The notes beneath the pieces were generated by a model that worked only from the letters and a program-made list of their open reading frames with translations, made no database searches and was not told where the DNA came from. Below, in pieces: positions 20,185-31,011 of a stretch of 64,000 bases of DNA (positions are counted from its first letter, which is position 1; each line of letters starts with the position of its first letter). This stretch comes from Oegoconia quadripuncta (taxonomy: Eukaryota > Arthropoda > Insecta > Lepidoptera > Autostichidae), in contig OX438754.1 in the NCBI GenBank assembly GCA_949316235.1, positions 1,116,001 to 1,180,000 of the forward strand. Reading direction: 5' to 3'. Position numbers and translations under genes: made by a program.

Positions 20185-21004
20185 TTGTTGTTTGTTTATT
20201 TGTTTGTTCCTCAATCACGGCGAAACGGATTAACGGATTTGGATGAGGTATACAGGTGTTTTTTTTTTGGTTTATTTATTCATAGAACATTATTTAAATT
20301 TAAACATTCACAATAAGACGCCTACGAAAACCTATAAAGGTTTGTGTGTTGTTTAAGTGGGTCTGGATGGCCAAATCCTAAACTATGAGGAAGAGCGAAA
20401 AGTACTCAAAGGAGGCTCGGGCCCGATTTGATGAAAACAAAAACTGCATCATTGGATTTTTGAAAAATTAATATTCGAACCCGTTGATTTAAAAAAAAAA
20501 TTTCCTTCGATAGTGTCGCTAATAAGGAACGAATTCTGGGAAGTAATGACATTTAACCGCCTCCGTGGCTCAATGTAAACAACATAGGGTTTACGAATCG
20601 GAGGTCGCGGGTTCGATCCCCAGCGGGGTAAATGTTTAGTACTCGGTTTGGTTGGTGGTAGGGCATTTTAAATGTCCGCCTGGCTAGCTACCACAATCTT
20701 ACCTAAATCCGCCGCCTAGCAGCAATGTGAATAGCATTGTTGTGTTCCGGTTGTCTGAGATAAGATAGTCAATTTCCCCAATATTTTGGGTTTTCCGGGT
20801 CAGTACGCTTCCACCTTCGGCCTCATCTTCATTTAACATCAGGTGTGACGAGGGCAAGTGCTAACCCGTTGGGCGTAAAAAATAAATAAAAAAAATACAA
20901 CAAATTTAAGGAAATAGGATTTTTTATACCGAATAAGTGAGCAAAACAAGTTTCTGCGATAAAGTTATACCACGCAGGCGAAGCCGCGGCCGGTAAGCTA
21001 GTAA
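20185..21004 (+). mobile_element. Helitron-like element with nested SINE-C
   Basis: Opens with TGTTTGTTCCTCAATCACGG and CGAAACGGATTAACGGATTT. Closes with CCACGCAGGCGAAGCCGCGG and AAGCTAG, a GC-rich hairpin before CTAG. The SINE-C at 20553-20890 sits inside. Confidence 0.5.
20553..20890 (+). repeat. SINE-C copy
   Basis: Almost complete: AACCGCCTCCGTGGCTCA, B box GGTTCGATCCCC, TTGGTTGGTGGTAGGGCATT, CATCAGGTGTGACGAGGGC and an A-rich tail. Confidence 0.85.
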
Positions 21005-22100
21005 AGAAATAAAGAATATCATATGCATAGTTACGCGAGAAAGACTAACCCTCTCTTCAATCGGGTAAAATTGTTGTACAATAAAGAATATTTTGTTGTT
21101 GTTGTTGTAAAATTTTTACTGTAATTTTTTTTGGTGAAAATTTGTGGTTTGTGGCCACACCAACAACAATTTAAATTTCCTAGATCTGCTAGCAATTTTT
21201 TTTTTTTTTATTATTGGCAACCGTCCTATTTGGACAATACTGCCAGTGTCTCGTCAATTTACCAAATTCATGTAGATCGATCGGAGACTCAATGAATTTT
21301 CTAATGTACCTATTTTACACCGATCAAAGACGCTGAAAACAAATGTTTTTGTTAGTTCAACTGTTAGCAATTTATGACCCAATAGCCTTTTCTAATCACT
21401 TGTCCTTTGGTATCTACAAGATTTTGCCAAATACCCGCCCCTAATAAGGTAGAACGTGTGACGTCGACCGCCGCCGCCGGCGCCGCCCGGCGCCTCTGAC
21501 TCCATCCCGGTCAAAGAGTTATCTGTTTCCAGGATCTATCATGTTCCTCTGTCTAAGTAACCTAGTAGAGGCTATAGACTTAACTAATGGGATTAACATG
21601 GTTCTTAAAAAACGTGTTGTGTTTGGTGGGTTGCTACCTATATCTCCCGAAAATCTGATTTTTAGGGTTCGTTATATATATATATTTTTTTATGCACAAA
21701 AGGTTTTTGTACTTGATCTCAACCACACCTGATGTTAAGTGAAGATGAGGTCGAAGGTGTATTAATATATCTGTAATATCAATACGTAAAAGGAACCGTT
21801 TGTTGTCCGTTTGTCTGTCTGTCCGTGTGAGTTTCTTAGAAACAACTGGAGGTACCTATCAAGTTGAAATTTGTATCAAAAAGGCTCCACTGAAAACGAC
21901 AGCGTATGCTGAAAATTGGGACCCTGATTTGATACCATTTTGGTAGGTATACCGAAAACTATAGCTACCTACTGCTTAATTTTAGATTTCTTGTTCCATA
22001 TTTTTATGTTGTACCTATGATGTAGGTACCTGTGTAATTTTTTTTTTACTACTTATAAAAGTGTGTGAAATATCTCAGACACACACATACAGCAGCCTAT
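21005..22100. other. repeat-derived DNA without a supported gene
   Basis: A TTG microsatellite lies at 21094-21109 and a short GC-rich island at 21459-21505. A SINE-C tail fragment in reverse (CTTGATCTCAACCACACCTG) lies near 21712-21765. A dispersed repeat starts near 21785 (TGTCTGTCTGTCCGTGTGAG). Nothing coding recognised. Confidence 0.4.
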
Positions 22101-22368
22101 GACCACATGACGAGTAGTGGTTAGAAACTCTGCTGCTATACCAAAAGGTCGCGTGTTCGAATCCCGCTAGCTAAGTTTGTATGATGAATACAGACATTGT
22201 GTTCCCGAGTTATGAATGTTTTTCATTTATATATTATTTACAAAAAAAAAAATGTATTTGTGTAATTTATCAACCATGTAGTATCCATAATACAAACCTA
22301 GTTGCTTAGTGTGGAACTAGATGGCGTCGTGTGTGTAATGTCCAAAGATATTTATTTATTTATTATTA
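22101..22368 (+). repeat. SINE-B copy
   Basis: Head ACGAGTAGTGGTTAGAAAC with B box GTTCGAATCCCGCTAGC. Tail CCATAATACAAACCTAGTTG to TTATTTATTTATTA. Confidence 0.75.
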
Positions 22369-22870
22369 AAAAATCACGGGAGACCAATTTCGCGATTTTC
22401 ATCGCGTTTCATGGAAGTATCTTACCTAATCTGCACGCGCTGCGATTCCAGATTTTTTCGGACATCCCACCAATGATGCTACTGGCCATCTACACTATAG
22501 GTACTTTGCTATAGTCTCCATCTATGACACCCACGTTGGTCCTATTCACTTTCCAACCTATTTACTTTATAAAAGAAAGTGTACCTGTCTACATTATCTA
22601 TGTCAACATTTATATTGACAGATTGCGTACATCGAACAAAACCTGACCTACCAATCGGGCAGAACACCTACACAGGGGTTGAGAGTAAGACAGTACTGAA
22701 CAAGTGGCGCCTGGTTATTTGCTACCGTCGCGAGCTGGGTGCCGGGATGCCGCGCCGACCCGCCGCCGTCGGCGCCCAGCGGGACAACCGAAAGTTAGGG
22801 GTTGGGTCCAAGGTACGTGCTGTAGCGATTGAGAACGTATACTCAAGAAACGCGGTGTGTCGCTTACGGC
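22369..22870. other. unexplained stretch with a GC-rich 103-codon ORF
   Basis: An open frame from about 22579 to 22890 contains LNKWRLVICYRRELGAG and a GC-rich patch near 22740-22790. I recognise no domain and no clear splice pattern, so I do not call a gene. Confidence 0.25.
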
Positions 22871-23130
22871 TGGGAATATATGTCCGATAGTATGATCCGA
22901 CTATCTGATCGTATTTATGTCCGATTCTTCCGTCAGACTTTTTCTGAACTCAGTTCAGATTGCATGCGGAGCAGAATAAAAAATGGACGACGAATTTTTC
23001 CTTACTGCATTTACTTATTGCAAAAGAAAAGTGAAAATTGATAATATTTGCTCGTGTTAACGCGAATAAAATCGTACGCACCTCGGTGCTGTTTCCGACT
23101 CGACGTCCGATCCGACTATCCGATCTAGAT
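22871..23130 (+). mobile_element. Harbinger-like deletion derivative, copy 1
   Basis: GGCTGGGAATATATGTCCGA matches in reverse the right end of the copy at 34513-34877. Both copies carry AAAATGGACGACGAATT followed by a short frame opening MDDE, which resembles the start of a HARBI1-like transposase. CTATCTGATCGTATTTA motifs flank it. Confidence 0.45.
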
Positions 23131-23334
23131 AATAAATAGATAAATAACTACTTTATGACAGCTGTTTCTTATCGCAACTTAGTATGCCGTTACATTTAAC
23201 GTTTTTAACTAACGGATTATATTAGAACTGCAGTAAAACAAACATTAATTCCCGACTCGCCCTTGGCCTGTTCTTTTGGAAGTTGTATCGATGCAATATA
23301 TTTGTTAGGTTAGTGTAGAACTGATGTATATTCC

Positions 23335-23576
23335 GGTAACATTCATACAGCGCCATCTAGTTCTACATTAAACACTAAGCTTGTATTATAGATACCAGAT
23401 GGTTGATGTACGACATAAATACATTGTTTTGTAAATATACATAATATAAATTAAAACCTCCATATTCGGGTGCACGTGTCCGTATTCATCATACAAACGT
23501 ACGCCCGTAGCGGGATTTGAATCGGCACCTTTTGGTATAACAGTCAGGGTCTCTAACTAATGCATCAAACGGGGGC
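23335..23576 (-). repeat. SINE-B copy, decayed
   Basis: Reversed tail GCGCCATCTAGTTCTACA. The reversed head has a mutated B box (GGGATTTGAATCGGCACC). Confidence 0.7.
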
Positions 23577-24238
23577 TCTACCCCTTAACACAAAACTATA
23601 GCGATACTAATGCACTGCCCGTCCTTGTCAATGTACATTGAAGTCATAATCGATTACAATTCTCAGCAATAAATATAAAATAAAATCGTGCATATAAAAT
23701 AAAAGTCTAGCCGACTATTCGCCGGCGAAATAGCAAGTCGTTCTAAAAAAATCGCTGCCGTTTATCACTCCGCTATCCGTTCATATCTCGCCCCATAACC
23801 AAAAATGCCCCACTAATGATTGCTTATGATTTATTTGGGGAGCTTATTTTTATTGGAGCCTGATTCGGGGGCCAAATGATGGAAAGGTGTACGTACAACT
23901 GATGTCTGCTTTTGTTTATTTGTAGGTTTGTTGACTATTATATTGGCCCTTTTGTATTGGAACAGTTTGACGAAAACAAATTGGCGACATCGTGGCGGCG
24001 ACAAAACAGAAGTTGTAGGTAAGTAATGTCAGCATCAAATTGGCCTAATCAACGTCTGAGAAAAATAATGCCTCGACTCTGTGAAACGACGACATGCCAA
24101 AAGGCACATAGGTGACGATGCAGAGCCTGGAACACCGGGGTGAAGTCGCCTGTCCATCAGTGTTTTAACCCCCGACGCAAAACGAAGGGTGTTAGTGTTT
24201 GAAGGCGTGTTAAGTGTGTATTGTCCAGTCATTGTGAG
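23577..24238. other. no recognised gene
   Basis: Short ORFs only. Nothing recognised. Confidence 0.35.
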
Positions 24239-24482
24239 GACGACCGGTTGGTGTAGTGGATAGTGACCCTGTCAGCGAAACTAACGGTTGCGAGTTCGAA
24301 TACCGCGAGAGATAAATGTTTGTGTGATGAATACGAACATTTATTCCCGAGTCATGGATGTTTATATAAATATTTATGTATGTTTATCCGTTATCTAGTA
24401 CCTATCCATAGCACAAGCTTTGCTTAGTTTGGGACTAGATGATTGGTGTAAGTGTCCGAAATATTTATTTATTATTTATTAT
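24239..24482 (+). repeat. SINE-A copy
   Basis: Nearly complete, from GGACGACCGGTTGGTGTAGT to GGACTAGATGATTGGTGTAA and a TTATT tail. Confidence 0.85.
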
Positions 24483-24900
24483 TACCTATGAAATTGGCGT
24501 CTTGTATGAAGAATTGTTCAGATGTAGGTAGGTATATCAATAATGCGTGATCCGATTTGAAAGATAGACCTTGAGGAAGGTTCTCAGCCACGTTTGATGA
24601 ACATCCGTTCAGCTGTTTCGAAGTCAGTTTTGAAAGAGCAACCCTTCGTGTTTCTTGCTTGTTCTTCTCAGGGGAAAATTGTCTTTTGAATACGCGGTAG
24701 CTTAAAAAATGTACCCTGTGTACGCTTCGGAGGTCACGTTGGATAGTCGGGCGGTCCCGGTTATTTTCAATTGGTGCCCTACAGTGGCCGCTAAAAACAT
24801 TGTCAGCTGACCACCCTGACGCAAATCCACCACTGGGCCCGCGTGGTGGATTATAACCCATAGCACTGCTAATGAGAGAAGGCTGTGCCCGAAGTTTTTT
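24483..24900 (+). repeat. LINE 3'-end remnant
   Basis: AGAGCAACCCTTCGTGTTTC, CTTGCTTGTTCTTCTCAGG and GGTAGCTT form the 3' region common to a lepidopteran LINE family. It also occurs at 35535-35685 and reversed at 8554-8841 and 27700-27890. No intact coding region. Confidence 0.5.
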
Positions 24901-25312
24901 TTTTTTTTATGCACACGGATTGGTACTTGACCTCAATCACACCTGATGTTAAGTGAAGATGAGGTCGAAGGTGGAAGCGTACTGACCCGGAAACCCCAAC
25001 ACATTTGGGGGACAGGCTATCTTATCTCTGACAACCGGAACACAACAATGCTATTAACATTGCTGCTTGGCGGCAGATTTAGATAAGATGGTGGTAGCTA
25101 GCCAGGCTCAATCACACCTGATGTTAAGTGAAGATGAGGTCGAAGGTGGAAGCGTACTGACCCGGAAACCCCAACACATTTGGGGGACAGGCTATCTTAT
25201 CTCTGACAACCGGAACACAACAATGCTATTAATTGCTGCTTGGCGGCAGATTTAGATAAGATGGTGGTAGCTAGCCAGGCGGACATTTAAAATGCCCTAC
25301 CACCAACCAAGT
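24901..25312 (-). repeat. SINE-C copy with a 175-bp internal tandem duplication
   Basis: The block from TCAATCACACCTGATGTTAA to GGTGGTAGCTAGCCAGGC is present twice in direct order (24933-25107 and 25108-25278), with only a 4-bp difference. The tRNA-like head is missing. Confidence 0.85.
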
Positions 25313-25852
25313 GAGGACGTGTAACGCTGATGATGAATGCATTTCGGTAACTGTGTTGAAATTGCATAATTTTAAAATATGCTGACTTAGAAGAGGGCTT
25401 TTTGTCGTCTGACAAATAATTTTCAACGGAGAGTAAATGGCAAAACCATTTACTTTGTATGGTTAATCGAATTTTTTTTTATCGAAATCCACTATACTTC
25501 ATTGGGAAAAGTTGTTCGTAATCAAGAGTGACGTCACCAGTTAATGGGAATTTGTTTGTTTGTTATTGGTAGCAGTAGCAGGTAGGATCTCCAAGAGCAG
25601 GGCGACACACATCGTCACTTCCCATCAGGTGAAATTGTGGTCAAACGCGTATCCAGTTAATCATAAAAAAAAGTTAGACTAAGCTAGGAAAAAAGGTTCC
25701 TAACCATTATGGTTATTAGGAGCCCATACTGTCCAATGTTGGGCAAAAACCTCATTCTCCCTTTCTTAGCCATGTTTCTTCTCTCCAATTGAGTGAAAAT
25801 GCACTATACGACCTTTTTACAAGTAGACCCCATATGTTAGACTTCATAATTT
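25313..25852. other. no gene; one short repeat piece
   Basis: CCATCAGGTGAAATTGTGGT to CGCGTATCCAGTTAATC (25622-25662) is the reversed end of the repeat at 6605 and 14834. Confidence 0.4.
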
Positions 25853-26128
25853 GACGACCTGTTTAGTGTAGTGGTTAGAAACTCTGCTACTATACCAAAT
25901 GGTCGCGGGTTCGAATCCCGCTAGGGGCATATGTTTGTATGATGAATACAGACATGTGTTCCCGAGTTATGGATGTTTTTCATTTATACATGTATTTATT
26001 TACAAAAAAAATATGTATTTGTTTAGTTCATCAACCATCTGGTATCCATAACACAAGCCTAGATGTTTACTGTGGACCTAGATGGGGCGCTGTGTGTTTG
26101 TGCAAAGACATTTATTATTTATTTATAA
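25853..26128 (+). repeat. SINE-B copy
   Basis: Full-length: GACGACCTGTTTAGTGTAGT, B box GGTTCGAATCCC, tail ending CTAGATGGGGCGCTGTGTG and ATTTATT. Confidence 0.85.
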
Positions 26129-27057
26129 TTATGTGTAAAGTATCGGGTAAATTTTTTTGAAATAAAACTCGATTTACTTTATTATTATATAATATATTAA
26201 AGTAAAAATATACCTATCACTAGGTTACACTTCAAGTACATGGGGCTTACTTGACAATACTTACGGAATAATTAAGTCACTACGCTAGGGTTACACAAAA
26301 CTATATAAAGGACTCCTCAAAACTATTGCGTGAATCTATTAGCGAATATTTCCTTAGTATAATACAAAATAGAAAACACGATTCCTTTAGAAACTTCTAT
26401 CATGCTAATGGTTTTGAAGAGTCTCTAAAATTGCGAATAATTATAGTGAACTTGTAAAAAACAATTGGCAACCCTAGTAGTGAAACGTCAATCTTCTTTG
26501 AACGATAAAAACTGAAAAATGTTCAACATAAAACGCTAATCTTAAAAACGACAAATTTGAAAATAACTTCAATATGAAAAAAATAAGTTTATTTTCCACG
26601 TTGGGCCATTTAATTTGGACCTAGGTATAAACAAATAATACCTCAAAAGATTTGAAAGTGAAATAGATAAATACGGATATTTTTACATTTCGGCTTTAGA
26701 GGTAGCAATCATTGGGCATAAGACACGTGCTTGTCCTAACATCGATAAATAAAACGGACAAGCGTGTGTCGGGCCATGCCCAGTTCATTTCTACTTTATA
26801 ATAACTTTGGCCCCAACCACATTTAATAACCAACTTTAGGGGAAAATCTTCCCATTGAAAGCTCATTTGAAGAGGCTATTGATGTGATTTGACCACAGGC
26901 TATACAAATCACATACAACAAAATTATGCTGCCATAAATAAGTAAGATTCGCTGACACATTTTTTTTAATCAAGTTTACATACTCAGTGAAGTTTCATAT
27001 CCTGGATAGCTACCATGACCTCTTATTCCCGTACAGTTTACTGATGGAGAGAGATAA
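26129..27057. other. AT-rich DNA, nothing recognised
   Basis: No ORF above about 70 codons and no repeat family recognised. Confidence 0.4.
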
Positions 27058-27200
27058 TGGTGTCGATTCGGTTGCACACGAACTAAACTAAAACCAGATT
27101 TAGACTGGTGCTGTCACGTTATATTGTTCCAGAGAGAAAAAGACAAGACCTACTTTAAAATTGGTTTTAGTTTAGTTTGCGCACAACCGAATCGATACCA
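27058..27200. mobile_element. MITE-Q copy 2
   Basis: TGGTGTCGATTCGGTTGCAC at the left and ACAACCGAATCGATACCA at the right, each next to an AACTAAACTAAAACCAG or complementary block. About 143 bp. Confidence 0.8.
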
Positions 27201-28317
27201 TTGTGCGTTTACTAACACACCTAAACTGAGCGGCATTTCAATGGAAAAGAGAACATAGTACCATCCTTGATGAACGATAATCACAATAATTATGTATGTA
27301 CGTACTAATACATGAACGGAGTCTAAAGTTTCATAATAAATAAATTCTAAGTATACTGATACAGAAAAAATTAAACATAGTTTAGTAATTACAAGCAGAA
27401 ATCGACCTTTAATACTTGACTGTACCGTATTACTACATACAATATTACGTTAAGTGGCTTAATCTGCACGACTTAAAAAAAAAAGATCTTATCCTGACCC
27501 CATCAAAAATAAACTCATCCGGTATATCTAGCATTGTCTATTATTTGTACAACGTCTAACCAGTGCCAGAACGAGGAGCAATAACAATACAATGTTACAT
27601 TCACAGTTAAAACTAAAAGTCAAAAATTTCCAATTTGTGGTTGCAAGAATATGCAAGAAAGAGTCAAGAGTCAAAAATTATGTAGACATATAGCTGCTGC
27701 TTATTCAAAAGGCGATTTTTCCCTAAGGAGAACAAGCAAGAAACTCAAAGGACTGCTCTTTTTAAAACAGGTTTTTATATTACAAAAGGCACAATATATT
27801 TCATTATTAATTATGCGAACGAGCTGGTTATGTCCAGGTACGATTATCATAACTCATCGATTCCTCCGTCTTTTTACCCGACTGTCGGAAACAAGTATGT
27901 AGATTTCTATATTACCGATTTTGAAGTGCAAAGTATCGTTCGATAGATAGATTTTAGGGTAAGAGACATCATGACGGGATTTTTATTGCTATTAAAAATT
28001 CAATAAGATTATACTGTTTTAACATAACCGAGATATAAATAATAAGAAACAGCTTAACAGTACGAGTCAATTCGTTCCAGCACTGTCCAAAGATCTTCTC
28101 AAATTAATGGAATACTAACATGAATATTCTTGTTCATTAACTAAAAACATCGTTCAAATATATCGACAAATCAATAAGACATTAAAAAAAACAAAATACG
28201 CCTTTAAACAAAAAAGTGTCTCCGAACATCAAAATTGTGAAAACAGTAGGTACATTGGAGAAATTTGTACCTATAAATTATATTAATATTAAATATTACA
28301 GACACTACAATTATTTA
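27201..28317. other. intergenic DNA with a reversed LINE 3' piece
   Basis: GAGAACAAGCAAGAAACTC and GGACTGCTCTTTTT (about 27727-27763) are the reversed LINE 3' motif. AGCTGGTTATGTCCAGGTAC and GATTATCATAAC (27820-27855) recur at 63358-63395. Nothing coding. Confidence 0.4.
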
Positions 28318-28844
28318 GATCCATATTAAGCCTATGGATACTAAATAGCGGATAAACATACTTATACCGGATTAGTTTTTTTACCGTAAAAAAAAAAATA
28401 GGGCATATTAGGTAAGTGAAATAGAAGTTATGTGCATAGGTAGTTTTTTTTTTTTTTCAAAATCAACGACGCCCTTGCCGTCCGGAAATGGATATGCGAC
28501 TGGTGGGATTCGTAAGGTTACTATCACGATAAATTTATCAGGAACTTATATTTTCTCGTATGTTTTTTTAATTTAATGATGTAATTATGTGGAATACAAC
28601 ACTAAATTAGATGATCGTTTTGATAAAAAAAAATCAAATAAAACCTATGCCAATACCTTCTATTTCACGTACCTTTTATGCCCTATTTTTTCTTTACGGT
28701 AAAAAAACTCATCCGGTATAAACATCCATGACTCAGGTAAATGTTCCGTGTTCATCACACGAAAATTTACACCAAGCGGGATTCAATCCCGCAATAGATA
28801 GTTTCGAAGGCTGGTTAGTGAGCCACTAAACCAATCGGTCGTCA
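28318..28844 (-). repeat. SINE-A copy split by MITE-P
   Basis: The reversed tail CCTATGGATACTAAATAGCG is followed after the insert by AACATCCATGACTCAGG, then a decayed reversed B box and CCAATCGGTCGTCAAAT. Confidence 0.7.
28366..28717. mobile_element. MITE-P copy 2, nested in SINE-A
   Basis: The inverted ends ACCGGATTAGTTTTTTTACC and the complement of AAAAAACTCATCCGGT extend through AAGTGAAATAGAAGTTATG. TA lies at both borders. The middle shares GATATGCGACTGGTGGGA with copy 1. Confidence 0.8.
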
Positions 28845-29354
28845 AATGAACAATGAGAATCAACATAACTTCGACTTTTCTGTGGAGCATCTATGAAATA
28901 TTAATAGATCAAAATAACAGATAAAATACGTAATCTATACATGAAAAATATTCTCTTCCAATCCAAAATATTGTATTTCTTCGGTCGGTTTTATGAGTGC
29001 GGTGGGGAATGGCGGGGAATTCTAATTTTAGACAGTTTGTTTTTTTACTTTTGGTGTGAAATACGTAGTAATCTACAATATATATTGATATTTATTGCGT
29101 TACACATAGATAAGTACTAACATATAGCGTGTGAAAGAGCATTATCTTGGGTCCTGTCAATAACCATTGTTTATTTATATATTTATTAATATATGTATTA
29201 ATATATTCATTTATATATCATTTATATGTTCGTGTATATATTCATTTACATATTCGTAGGCTTATTTATGTACTTATTATTATGTACTTAATATTTATTT
29301 TCTTATTTTCATTTTACTTGTGTGCACTCTATGTTTCCCCTTCACTATTGTTAT
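28845..29354. other. AT-rich DNA, no gene
   Basis: Includes TTATAT-rich runs at 29160-29300. Nothing recognised. Confidence 0.35.
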
Positions 29355-29480
29355 TTCCTATGTTGGGTTTGCTGGAAGATATCTCTTTCAGGGATAAGCT
29401 CGCCTTTTGTATATCTTACTCTTAAGTATCACTGTAATTGTTATCTGTGTATGCAATAAAGTGTTAAATAAAAAATAAAT
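29355..29480 (+). repeat. LINE 3' end
   Basis: TTGCTGGAAGATATCTCTTT, GGGATAAGCTCGCCTTTTGT and CAATAAAGTGTTAAATAAA form the conserved 3' UTR of a widespread insect LINE group, ending in an AATAAA-type signal. Confidence 0.6.
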
Positions 29481-30655
29481 AAATATACTTGTACCTTGCC
29501 AGGCATGGCAATATGGAGGAGATATGTGGAATGATGTCATTTTTCTCATTTTAATTCACAGAACTGAAGAAAAAAGTCTTACTCGAGATTTTTCCCGTAC
29601 TACCCATATCACTGCTGCAATTTTTATATCGAAACACTACGAAAATGTATAAACTGCACTACAAAACAATTTCTTACATTACGAAAATTCATTTTATTTA
29701 TAAGAAAAAAACAATTGCACCTTTTTCGGGGTTTAATTTCTACCATATTGGCACTGGATGAACCTTAAGGATTAAATAAATACATTTTCTAAACGTAGAA
29801 ATAAATATTGTGATGAATGGGTAAGGACTCAGCAGTTGCAATATTGACACAGGGCTCACTAAAATTAGTTTTTATATTTTTGCTACTTTTACTGCTTAAA
29901 GATAAAAGTAAATAATGTTTTATTTGCGCATATTTGATAATATCATTCGATAGTTACCCGATTTAGTCACAAAAGTAAAAAAAAAAATCAGAATTTTCCG
30001 CCATATTACAATTAAGTCATGAAGGAAGCCCGGTTTAGGGAAGGTTGTTCCCTGTTGTCCCAAGTGGTGTTACTTGGAACTTAAAGGTATTTGGTAAGCC
30101 AGATGTTTCATAAAGCTACGAATGTTTATTATTACGAATATGGACCAATAAAACAAGAGGTCTGACAATCGCCATATTAGAAACAGTACCTCGGATTAAA
30201 CCGGTTCATTAACGTTTTAGGTAGCCCTCTCTTTACGGACGCGCTTCGATCGAAAGTTTTTCTAAAATCGGATATAAATTATTTGCAGTTATTTTCGAAA
30301 TGTGGAAAAAGGGAAGATCTTCCACCGGCTGTTGGTGTTGCCCGGGGACCGCGGTCCAACCGTTTATTGGTGGCTTCTTGGCTATTTGTAATGTCTTGAG
30401 AAAATTTCGTTACCGCGATGTAGGATTCGCTCTCTGATTGGTCGGCTTAGTAATGACACCGTTCACTCTGCCCGTGCCAGAGAATATTTGCGCCGTGTGT
30501 GATGTTCTTTTCCTCTTGTTTGATTGGTCAGTGTTATGAATAATAAATGGATTGGTCACATCATAAAAACAAGAGATGCCTCGACTTGCGCAACAATCTG
30601 AGTCCACTTTAGCGATAGCAACGACAACTGCTTTAAAAGTGGCACACTACGACAC
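29481..30655. other. downstream flank of glorund
   Basis: No ORF or repeat family stands out apart from TTGTGATGAATGGGTAAGGA at about 29810, which recurs at 15347. The last 500 bp may be 3' UTR of the minus-strand gene. Confidence 0.35.
30363..30368 (-). terminator. glo: possible glorund poly-A signal
   Basis: AATAAA on the minus strand, about 530 nt after the stop codon. It is the nearest such hexamer I found. Transcript ends cannot be seen from sequence. Confidence 0.25.
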
Positions 30656-30798
30656 TTAGGTCCGCATATCAGAGTGTTGCTCAAGTGTAGATCTGCGCTT
30701 GAGCATAGTTAGGAAGAGATGCCGCTATACAAGTTACATAAAGCTGTCCATTATACGCGGAGATCTCTGCTTGAGTAACATTCTGTAAAAGGGGCCTT
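30656..30798. mobile_element. small MITE in or near the glorund 3' UTR
   Basis: CAGAGTGTTGCTCAAGTG near 30671 pairs with CTTGAGTAACATTCTG near 30770. The outer parts (TAGGTCC and GGGGCCT) pair as well. The GGCC and CTCAAG motifs recall the Harbinger-like family at 9597. Confidence 0.5.
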
Positions 30799-30897
30799 AC
30801 TAATATACAAGACATACCTATTGTTCTTATGGTGGGAATCCACCACATTTATAAAACCGACCAACCCTCGAGACGTCTACGTCAAGTACCCGATGGT

Positions 30898-31011
30898 TCA
30901 AATGCGGTAGTTGCGAGTCTGTTTGAACCCGCCTCCGCCGCTGTTGGGGGAGGAATTCAGGAATAGCTCGATATAGCGGTGATCCATATTGTTCTTGTCG
31001 CGACGCATGGC
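30898..31011 (-). CDS. glo: glorund exon 8 with stop codon
   Basis: 114 bp. Encodes [20 protein letters not shown] and a short Gly-rich tail ending NYRI, then TGA. Acceptor TTCCAG. Confidence 0.93.
   Translation of the reverse strand, partial: AMRRDKNNMDHRYIELFLNSSPNSGGGGFKQTRNYRI

Noticed and set aside
22579..22890. 103-codon ORF with a GC-rich centre
   Set aside because: No recognisable protein family. It runs into a transposon end and lacks convincing exon borders.
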